Shown here piece by piece: positions 34,914 through 41,895 of a stretch of 64,000 nucleotides of DNA (positions within the stretch are counted from its first letter, which is position 1; the number at the start of each line of letters is the position of its first letter). Both the position numbers and the translations under genes were made by a program. Under the pieces are notes generated by a model. That model worked only from the letters and a program-made list of their open reading frames with translations, ran no database searches and had not been told where the DNA came from. This DNA is from Oscillospiraceae bacterium (GTDB lineage Bacteria > Bacillota > Clostridia > Oscillospirales > Oscillospiraceae): positions 104,603 through 168,602 of the forward strand of contig JAHHSI010000002.1 in assembly GCA_020025275.1 (NCBI GenBank), given 5' to 3'.

Positions 34914-35834
34914 TTAGTCCTTCTTCAGAACAGAAACACCGGTGTCGACGACCTTGCCGCCCAGATCTTCGCCCTTCAGAACTGCGACAGCCGCCTTAAC
35001 GCCTTCATAGCCCATCACATCGGGATTCTGTGCCATGGTTGCCAGAATGAAGCCATCGTCGATCAGACCGCGGATGGCATCCGACTTATCAAAGCCCACG
35101 CACACCGTATCGGACTTTGCCGCCTTGATGGCATTACCTGCGCCGGTGGTGGAGCCCTCGTTGGCACCGAAGATACCCACGGCGCCCTGCGTGATGTAGT
35201 TTTCGGCAATAGACTGGCTCTTGGCTGCATCGCCCTCACCATACTGGGTTTCCAGAACGGTGAAGTCCGTGCCGGCAAATGCGGAACGGAAGCCGGCCTC
35301 GCGCTTCAGCGTGGAATCCGATGCCGCGTTGGTGTTGATGATGCCAATGGAGCCGGATGTCACGCCCTTGGCCTTCAGCTCTGCCAGCATGGTCTCCCCT
35401 GCCGTCTTGCCGGCGGCCTCATTATCCGTGGAGAACGTCGCCTCCGCCGCCATATTGGCCGGAGAGTCCACATAGATGATCTTCACACCGGCTGCGGCCG
35501 CCTCTTTCAGGGCAGAAGTGATGGCATCCGGACCGTTGGCTGCAACGATGATGGCCTGACAGCCGGCAGCCACGGCATTGTTGACCTGCTCGATCTGCTG
35601 GGCATCGTCCTTGGTGTTGGGGGCCATATAGGTCACCGTCACACCCAGCTCCTTTGCCGCCTTCTGGGCACCTTCGTTCAATGTGACCCAATGCTGGTCA
35701 ATGGAGTCCATGGTGATCAAGGCGATCTTGTAGTTCTCGGTACCTGTACCACCGCCCTGTTCCTTGCCGCCGCACCCTGCCAGCAAACCAAGCAGCATCA
35801 CAAGGCTCAGCAAAACAGCAACTGTTCTCTTCAT
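34914..35834 (-). CDS. ribose-type sugar ABC substrate-binding lipoprotein
   Basis: Periplasmic-binding-protein-like (Peripla_BP_4/RbsB) receptor of 306 residues. A lipoprotein signal ends in LLAGC. The mature protein shows KIALITMDSIDQHWVTLNEGAQKAA, the hinge-region NAVAAGCQAIIVAANG and GIFGANEGSTTGAGNA. It is cotranscribed after the ATPase and permease genes. Ligand unknown; the downstream isomerase and kinase point to an aldose or ketose. Confidence 0.93.
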   Translation of the reverse strand: MKRTVAVLLSLVMLLGLLAGCGGKEQGGGTGTENYKIALITMDSIDQHWVTLNEGAQKAAKELGVTVTYMAPNTKDDAQQIEQVNNAVAAGCQAIIVAANGPDAITSALKEAAAAGVKIIYVDSPANMAAEATFSTDNEAAGKTAGETMLAELKAKGVTSGSIGIINTNAASDSTLKREAGFRSAFAGTDFTVLETQYGEGDAAKSQSIAENYITQGAVGIFGANEGSTTGAGNAIKAAKSDTVCVGFDKSDAIRGLIDDGFILATMAQNPDVMGYEGVKAAVAVLKGEDLGGKVVDTGVSVLKKD

Positions 35835-35909
35835 TTGTCTTCCTCCTAAAAATTTTATTTTTTCACACAGTGGGATACCTCTTCCCCTATGTAAAATACC
35901 ACAGAAGCC

Positions 35910-36935
35910 TTACGATTTTTTATCTTTCTTTCCTTTCTTGGAGCCGATGCCCAGCCGGAACACCACATCGATCAGAACCGCACCGGTAACGATGATGCCG
36001 ATCACGATTCTCTGCAGGCCTACCGGAGCGCCGATGATGCCCAGGCCGTTTTCCAGTGTCTGCCATACACCGGCACCGGCAAAGGTGCCCAGCAGCAAGC
36101 CTGTGCCGCCCAGCGGGGACACACCGCCGATGACACCGGCCGCCACACCGTACATTTCATAGCAGTTGCCTGCCTCCATATTGCCCATGCTGGCCTGTGC
36201 GCAGAGAATCAAACCAACCACAAAGGCGCAGAAGGCGCTGATCAGATAGGTCTTTGTAATGGTAGCCGACACATTTACACCGGACAGCTTGGCCGCTTCC
36301 ATATTCGAGCCAATGGCATAGATATGGCGTCCCGTCCTCGTCTTATTCATAACGAAAAAGACCACGGCAAAGATGATCAGTGCGATCCAAAAGGCATTAT
36401 ACATCCCCAGTGTTTTCCCGTAGTAGAAGAAGTTCTGAAACGACTCACCCGCCTCCTTGCCGATGCCGGAGGCGATGGCATCCGTATTGCGGTTGCCGTT
36501 GACCATGTAGCCCACCCCTCGTGCGCAGAACATGGTGCCCAGAGTGGCGATAAACGGAGGCAGCTTAAAGCGGCCGACGAGAACCCCGTTAACAAGGCCA
36601 ACCAGCATACAGCAAAGCAGCGTGACCAGCACGGCCACGATCACGGGGATGCCCTTGGTCATCATCGTGGCCGAGATCATGGCGCTCATAGCCACCACCG
36701 AACCAATGGACAGATCGATGTTTCCCGTAATCAAAATCACGCTCTGTCCCACACCCACCAGCAGGTATTTGGCCATGGAGCGCAGCAGATTCAGGACATT
36801 GTTCATGGCAAAAATCTGCGGGTTGATGATACCAAAGACGATATAAAGGACGATCCATCCGGCAAAGGCGATCAGTGCCGCACTCATGCCGCGGATGGCG
36901 GTCACTCTCTTGACCGATTTCGTTACTATGTTCAT
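35910..36935 (-). CDS. ribose-type sugar ABC permease (RbsC-like)
   Basis: CUT2-type importer permease of 341 residues with eight to ten membrane segments. Family stretches ILITGNIDLSIGSVVAMSAM and TRTGRHIYAIGSNMEAAKLSGV (given in two parts: TRTGRHIYAIGSN, EAAKLSGV) are visible. It has an AGGAGGAG site and lies 15 bases after the ATPase gene. Confidence 0.93.
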   Translation of the reverse strand: MNIVTKSVKRVTAIRGMSAALIAFAGWIVLYIVFGIINPQIFAMNNVLNLLRSMAKYLLVGVGQSVILITGNIDLSIGSVVAMSAMISATMMTKGIPVIVAVLVTLLCCMLVGLVNGVLVGRFKLPPFIATLGTMFCARGVGYMVNGNRNTDAIASGIGKEAGESFQNFFYYGKTLGMYNAFWIALIIFAVVFFVMNKTRTGRHIYAIGSNMEAAKLSGVNVSATITKTYLISAFCAFVVGLILCAQASMGNMEAGNCYEMYGVAAGVIGGVSPLGGTGLLLGTFAGAGVWQTLENGLGIIGAPVGLQRIVIGIIVTGAVLIDVVFRLGIGSKKGKKDKKS

Positions 36936-36950
36936 TCTTCCTGCTCCTCC

Positions 36951-38510
36951 TCAGTTGGCCTGCTGGGCAAATTTGTTCTCAAACTTTGTTGCCAAAGTCA
37001 AAATCTCCTCCTGTGTTGTCTCCTTGGCCATCACTTCGCCGGTGATCTGTCCGTCACACATGACAATGATCCGATCGGCAATCCCCATGACCTCTGGAAG
37101 TTCCGAGGAAACGAACAGCACGGCGATCCCCTGCTGCTTCAGCTGGTTCATGATATTGTAAATTTCGACCTTGGCCGCAACATCGATGCCCCTTGTAGGT
37201 TCGTCAAAGATCACCACTCTGGAGTCGCGGGCCAGCCATTTTCCTACGACAACCTTCTGCTGATTTCCACCGGACAAGTTGTCAGCATTGATTTCCACAT
37301 GCGGTGTTTTGATGCGCAGGTCGTTGACCGCCTTGCTGCACATCTCATTCTCTTTCTTCCTGCTGACCACGCCCACCCTGTTGCATAGGATGTCCAGATT
37401 GGGCAGCGCAATGTTTTCCCGAATGGGCAGCTTGGTACACAAGCCGTCCTTCTTCCGGTCCTCCGGTGCCAGCACGATCCCGGCCCGGATGGCATCTGCC
37501 GGTCTATTGATGGTGATTTTCTCTCCGTCCAATAAAATCTCACCGGACTCCTTGGGGTCCACCCCGAACACCGCCCGGGTCGTCTCCGTACGTCCGGCAC
37601 CCATCAGTCCGGCAAAGCCCACGATCTCCCCTTCATAGACGCTAAAGCTGACGTTGCGCACCATGCGTCCGGCATTCAAGTTCTTGACTTCAAAAATTTT
37701 CTTACCCCGGTGACATTCCACCCTCGGAAATTTCTCCTTGATCTCTCGGCCCACCATATGAGTAATGATGTGATCCATGGTGGTCTCCCGGAAGTTCATG
37801 GTGGTGATGTACTGGCCGTCACGCATGATGGTCACGCGATCCACAATATGCTGCAGTTCCTCCAGACGATGGGAAATATACACGATGCCGCAGCCGCTCT
37901 CACGCAGCTGATGGATGATCCGGAACAACTCATCGATCTCCTTGGCCGTCAAGGCCGAGGTAGGCTCATCCATAATCAGGATCTTGGCGTTGATGGACAG
38001 TGCCTTGGCAATTTCCACCATCTGCTGCTTGGAAACCGGCAGATTTCCCACCGTCTCTCTGGGAGAAATATCGATTTTCAGATCCGCCAGAATTCTTTGT
38101 GCTTCCTCCTCCATCGCTCTATGATCCACCATGAGGCCCTTCTTTTTTTCGCGGCCCAGGAACATATTTTCCGCCACCGTCAGGTGCGGACACATGTTCA
38201 ACTCCTGATGAATAATGGCTACACCCAGAGCCTGCGCCTGTTTGGTATGCAAATCCCCGTATTCCTTGCCGAAGATCTCAACGGTTCCGCTGTCTCTGGT
38301 ATACACACCGCTGAGAATTTTCATCAGCGTGGACTTGCCTGCCCCGTTCTCTCCCAGCAGCGCCATGACTTCCCCGGCGCGGAGTTCAAACTGGACATTG
38401 TCCAGGGCCCGAACGCCAGGAAAACTTTTGCAGATCCCGCGCATGGAGACGATGGTTTCATTCATATGTCTGGTCACCCGACTTTCCTCAATTTGCACTG
38501 GCGCCAACAT
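36951..38510 (-). CDS. ribose-type sugar ABC ATPase with two nucleotide domains (RbsA-like)
   Basis: Fused double ATPase of 519 residues. The N-terminal half has Walker A GENGAGKSTL and signature VSKQQMVEIAKAL. The C-terminal half has the degenerate Walker A GLMGAGRTETT usual for this family and signature LSGGNQQKVVVGKWL. The ATG at 38510 follows AAGGAGAGGAG; a longer upstream frame has no support. First gene of the importer operon, under the palindromic operator. Confidence 0.94.
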   Translation of the reverse strand: MLAPVQIEESRVTRHMNETIVSMRGICKSFPGVRALDNVQFELRAGEVMALLGENGAGKSTLMKILSGVYTRDSGTVEIFGKEYGDLHTKQAQALGVAIIHQELNMCPHLTVAENMFLGREKKKGLMVDHRAMEEEAQRILADLKIDISPRETVGNLPVSKQQMVEIAKALSINAKILIMDEPTSALTAKEIDELFRIIHQLRESGCGIVYISHRLEELQHIVDRVTIMRDGQYITTMNFRETTMDHIITHMVGREIKEKFPRVECHRGKKIFEVKNLNAGRMVRNVSFSVYEGEIVGFAGLMGAGRTETTRAVFGVDPKESGEILLDGEKITINRPADAIRAGIVLAPEDRKKDGLCTKLPIRENIALPNLDILCNRVGVVSRKKENEMCSKAVNDLRIKTPHVEINADNLSGGNQQKVVVGKWLARDSRVVIFDEPTRGIDVAAKVEIYNIMNQLKQQGIAVLFVSSELPEVMGIADRIIVMCDGQITGEVMAKETTQEEILTLATKFENKFAQQAN

Positions 38511-38543
38511 TTTCTCCTCTCCTTGGCCGCAAGTTACAAACTT

Positions 38544-38572
38544 AATATAGCAATTCCTTTCATTGTTGTCAA
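38544..38572 (-). promoter_or_regulatory. promoter of the sugar ABC operon
   Basis: On the minus strand TTGACA (38572-38567) and TATATT (38549-38544) are exactly 17 bases apart. Confidence 0.85.
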
Positions 38573-38584
38573 TTGATTTGACAA
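38566..38584. promoter_or_regulatory. palindromic operator at the sugar ABC operon
   Basis: TTGTCAA-TTGAT-TTGACAA is a perfect 7-5-7 inverted repeat covering the -35 box. It matches the site at 28623-28641 in arm sequence and spacing. Confidence 0.75.
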
Positions 38585-38761
38585 AATATCCATGAAATTC
38601 TTTGTCATTTTTCTCACATATAAACATATCTCACAATTACTGTTTGTTTATTTTGTACACAATCCCAGATTTAATTTCTTCCAAAGGAATTGCCAATCCC
38701 TGTGGCTGTGTTGTAAGATATAGTCATTCCATGAAAGCAATATAACTAAAGGAGTATTTTT

Positions 38762-39631
38762 ATGCAAATTGATCTCCGAAATGACCACCTGCAGGTCCGT
38801 ATTGCCACCAAAGGTGCGCAGTTGATGAGCATCCGCGGCGCTGACGGAACCGAATATCTTTGGCAGGGTGATCCGAACTATTGGTGCGACCGCTCCCCCA
38901 CCATTTTCCCCTATGTCGCCCGGCTCACCGGAGGGAACTATACCTACCAAGGAAAAACGTACTCCATGCCGATCCACGGTTTTGCTCCTACGGCAGAGTT
39001 TTCTCTCCTGCACCAACAGTCCGATTCCGCCACATTCCTATTGGAAGATAACGAAGAATTTTATGCCATGTACCCCTTCCGCTTCCGCTTTCTGATCCGG
39101 TACTATTTGCAGGAGAACATCCTGCACGTGGAAGAGACCGTCGAAAACCGTGGAGATGAGCCCATGTACTTCGCCCTGGGTGGACACCCCGGAATCAATA
39201 TTCCTCTGGAGAAAGGTCTCCGCTTCGAGGAGTATTATCTTCACTTCCCGGAGTGCCGGCCCCGTCGGGTAGAATTTACGCCCGACTGCTTCATTACCGG
39301 CAGGGAGCATCCCTTCCCCCTGCAGGAAAACAAGCTTCCGCTCCGCCACGATCTATTTGACGATGATGCCATCGTATTGAAAGGCGTCCCCGGTTCTGTC
39401 ACGGTTCGCAGCGATGCCGGAACTCACGGCGTCACCCTGTTGGCCCCCGATCAGCCCATCTATGGATTTTGGCATATGCCGCGGACCGATGCCCCCTATC
39501 TCTGCATGGAACCTTGGTCCAGTCTCCCTTCCCGGACAAATGTGGTGGAGGATTTGGAACAGCAGCCCGACTTGCTCCATGTAGAGGGCGGGGGGACATA
39601 TGTCACCACATGGTCTCTGCAGTGTTTCTGA
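38762..39631 (+). CDS. aldose 1-epimerase-family protein (LacX/GalM-like)
   Basis: A 289-residue galactose-mutarotase-fold protein. It shows DGTEYLWQGDPNYW, SPTIFPYVARLTGG, the His of MPIHGFA, and FALGGHPGINIPL, which supplies a second conserved His. Such proteins interconvert sugar anomers before isomerase or kinase steps. It starts with a clean ATG after AAAGGAG, divergent from the sugar ABC operon, and is probably part of the same regulon. The LacX-like subgroup is poorly characterised. Confidence 0.88.
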   Translation: MQIDLRNDHLQVRIATKGAQLMSIRGADGTEYLWQGDPNYWCDRSPTIFPYVARLTGGNYTYQGKTYSMPIHGFAPTAEFSLLHQQSDSATFLLEDNEEFYAMYPFRFRFLIRYYLQENILHVEETVENRGDEPMYFALGGHPGINIPLEKGLRFEEYYLHFPECRPRRVEFTPDCFITGREHPFPLQENKLPLRHDLFDDDAIVLKGVPGSVTVRSDAGTHGVTLLAPDQPIYGFWHMPRTDAPYLCMEPWSSLPSRTNVVEDLEQQPDLLHVEGGGTYVTTWSLQCF

Positions 39632-39820
39632 GCAAAATACCGTTCTCCCGGCGGATACAGAAGGGGGTGGCCGCATTCCCTTTCTGCGGCTTTCTGTGGC
39701 CGCACCACCGCTATAGCGAACCATCAATCCCGCATAGCTCCTTCTGGTACTGCACTGGCCGTGTCGGGTTCTATTGTGCCCCACGCTTGCTCCTTCGTTC
39801 CCATCTCCCACAGCAAAAAC

Positions 39821-39854
39821 AAAACCCGGCAGACCATAAGGTCTGCCGGGTTTT
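39821..39854 (-). terminator. tRNA-Ser terminator
   Basis: CCCGGCAGACC and GGTCTGCCGGG pair around a four-base loop and are followed by TTTTGTTTTT on the minus strand. The stretch 39632-39820 holds no supported gene. Confidence 0.88.
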
Positions 39855-39857
39855 CTC

Positions 39858-39946
39858 TGGCGGAGCGGGAGGGATTCGAACCCTCGTGCGATTGCTCGCA
39901 AACTGATTTCGAGTCAGCCCCGTTATGACCACTTCGATACCGCTCC
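39858..39946 (-). tRNA. tRNA-Ser (anticodon CGA)
   Basis: An 89-base class II tRNA with acceptor GGAGCGG / CCGCTCC, discriminator G and encoded CCA. It has a long variable arm (GCGAGCAATCGC region), T-loop GGTTCGAATCC, and anticodon loop CTCGAAA reading CGA for codon UCG. Confidence 0.95.
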
Positions 39947-40084
39947 GTATCTGATTATGATCCCTATGGTCACAGGGCGCTCTGTCAGCCTTTGTATCAT
40001 ACCACATAATTCTTCCATGTGCAAGAAAAAGCCTTCATATTTTTTTCTATGGCTGCATTCGTTGTGATAAAGGAGTGTTTTGCT

Positions 40085-40663
40085 ATGAAAACGGTTTTCA
40101 TCTATGGTACAACTGGGCAATATGACAACTACCGTACCGCCATTCAATGCGCCGGAGGAAACGTACAGCTCTCCCTCGATCCCCGCCGCAGCTTTGACTG
40201 CGATGCACTGCTGCTCCCCGGCGGTGGCGATATTTTGGGACCTCTTGACGGTGAGGAGCAATACCTGCTACAATTATTTATAGTCTCTTCCCGTCCTGTT
40301 TTCGGCATTTGCCGCGGGATGCAGGCCCTGAACGTCTATTTCGGCGGTACACTGCATCGCTACATCTCCGGCCACCAACAGCCGACAGGCGATCTTATCC
40401 ACCTGACCCACGCCGACGGCCTATTGGGGCGTCTGCTGGGCCACGAAATCGCTGTCACCAGCTGTCACCATCAGGCGATTCGCTCTCTGGGCAGTGATCT
40501 TGTGGTGCTGCAGCGCAGTGAGGACGGCATTGTGGAAGGGCTCTGTCATGCCACACGCCCCATTTTCGGCGTGCAATGGCACCCGGAACGTCAGAGCTAC
40601 CATCTGCGGCGTGCGGATGCCGTGGATGCCGCTCCCCTGTTTTCATATTTTTTGTCTCTATGA
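40085..40663 (+). CDS. class I glutamine amidotransferase / peptidase C26 protein, short
   Basis: Gamma-glutamyl hydrolase-type protein (PuuD-like). The nucleophile elbow is GICRGMQALNV, and the catalytic His/Glu motif is FGVQWHPE. At 192 residues it is about 40-50 shorter than usual C26 enzymes, the loss being in the N-terminal part. The ATG at 40085 follows AAAGGAG. It lies 8 bases before the Smr-domain gene. The substrate is not predictable. Confidence 0.85.
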   Translation: MKTVFIYGTTGQYDNYRTAIQCAGGNVQLSLDPRRSFDCDALLLPGGGDILGPLDGEEQYLLQLFIVSSRPVFGICRGMQALNVYFGGTLHRYISGHQQPTGDLIHLTHADGLLGRLLGHEIAVTSCHHQAIRSLGSDLVVLQRSEDGIVEGLCHATRPIFGVQWHPERQSYHLRRADAVDAAPLFSYFLSL

Positions 40664-40671
40664 GGTACACT

Positions 40672-41022
40672 ATGGGAAATTATGTCCGTGAAGTCAATCT
40701 GGAACTGGGATACCCCTCGGTGGATCAGGCGCTGCGCCGACTGAGTGCCGAACTGGACGCCTCCCGCCATCTCCGTGCCCCGGCACTGAAGCTGATCCAT
40801 GGCTACGGCTCCTCCGGCAAGGGCGGACGCATTCGCACCGCCTGCCGCAAGCAGTTGAAAGAGGAACTGGCACAAGGCCGGATTCTGGACTTTATTCCCG
40901 GCGAGCGTTTCACGATTTTTGAAGAATCCACACGGCGGGCTTTTGCACGCTGCGCCGCACTGCGTGAGGACTCGGATCTGGAGCGCTGCAACAGCGGCGT
41001 CACCTTTGTCCTGTTCAAATGA
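40672..41022 (+). CDS. Smr-domain-like protein
   Basis: A 116-residue protein matching a small Smr domain. It has ELGYPSVDQALRRLSAEL (helix), then LKLIHGYGSSGKGGRIR, which corresponds to the Smr HGxG loop, and a final beta strand, GVTFVLFK. Smr domains bind or nick nucleic acid; the function of this short stand-alone form is unknown. It follows the C26 gene closely and uses GAGG as ribosome site. Confidence 0.78.
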   Translation: MGNYVREVNLELGYPSVDQALRRLSAELDASRHLRAPALKLIHGYGSSGKGGRIRTACRKQLKEELAQGRILDFIPGERFTIFEESTRRAFARCAALREDSDLERCNSGVTFVLFK

Positions 41023-41061
41023 TGCGCCTTAAATTTTTTTGAAAAACTTGTAAATCATCTG

Positions 41062-41090
41062 TTGACATTTCCCCCTTTAGATGCTATTAT
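41062..41090 (+). promoter_or_regulatory. promoter of the tRNA cluster
   Basis: TTGACA (41062-41067) and TATTAT (41085-41090) are 17 bases apart, about 30 bases before the first tRNA. Confidence 0.85.
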
Positions 41091-41121
41091 AACAGAGCTG
41101 ACGATTTCCAGGAGGGCGCAT

Positions 41122-41196
41122 GCGGGTGTAGCACAATGGCTAGGGCACCAGCCTTCCAAGCTGGGGATGCGGGTTCGATTCCCGTCACCCGCTCCA
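41122..41196 (+). tRNA. tRNA-Gly (anticodon TCC)
   Basis: A 75-base cloverleaf with acceptor GCGGGTG / CACCCGC, anticodon loop CTTCCAA and encoded CCA. Confidence 0.96.
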
Positions 41197-41204
41197 AACA
41201 ATAT

Positions 41205-41281
<77 letters not shown>

Positions 41282-41336
41282 CTCTTTTCATGGAGACGAA
41301 AAATCTTTAGCAGGTTCCCATGCGGACATCAATGTG

Positions 41337-41413
<77 letters not shown>

Positions 41414-41464
41414 CACATGAACAGGGATTGGGAGAGATCCCAGTCCCTGTTTTCTTTTCCACAT

Positions 41465-41539
41465 AGGGGTGTCGCCAAGTGGTAAGGCAAGGGACTTTGA
41501 CTCCCTCATCCGCTGGTTCGAGTCCAGCCATCCCTGCCA
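41465..41539 (+). tRNA. tRNA-Gln (anticodon TTG)
   Basis: A 75-base cloverleaf with acceptor AGGGGTG / CATCCCT, anticodon loop CTTTGAC and encoded CCA. Confidence 0.96.
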
Positions 41540-41574
41540 GCTTTTTCGGGATGGTCTTTCATCCGTGTATATAT

Positions 41575-41650
41575 GCTTCGTTAGCTCAGTCGGTAGAGCA
41601 CCTGCCTTTTAAGCAGGGTGTCCGGGGTTCGAATCCCCGACGAGGCACCA
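41575..41650 (+). tRNA. tRNA-Lys (anticodon TTT)
   Basis: A 76-base cloverleaf with acceptor GCTTCGT / ACGAGGC, anticodon loop CTTTTAA and encoded CCA. Confidence 0.96.
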
Positions 41651-41686
41651 AGAGCAAGTCATCGATGATGGCTTGCTCTTTTTTAT
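41651..41686 (+). terminator. terminator of the tRNA cluster
   Basis: AGAGCAAGTCATC and GATGGCTTGCTCT pair (one mismatch) and are followed by six T. A second hairpin, AGAGCCCTGCCCG-AATC-CGGGCAGGGCTCT with a T tract, lies at 41769-41803 and may act as a backup. Confidence 0.9.
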
Positions 41687-41895
41687 CGCTTTCTGCTGCG
41701 GCTACACGCAGTAGCGTTTCCTCCGGCGGTGCAGTATCGGTCCTCAGCCTCTGCCCATCGACAGTACAAGAGCCCTGCCCGAATCCGGGCAGGGCTCTTT
41801 TTCTCTTCAGGCTATTTCGGGGCACCATCGCCACCCTCCGGCGATGTCTCGACACGCGCAGCAGCAGGAGCCGTGCACTCCACAGCTCTCACCGG

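Noticed and set aside
39632..39820. Search for a small gene or pseudogene between the epimerase and tRNA-Ser
   Set aside because: No frame has a start site or family resemblance.
41769..41803. Perfect hairpin of unknown purpose after the tRNA array
   Set aside because: It is followed by a T tract on the plus strand, so it is best read as a second terminator rather than a small RNA.
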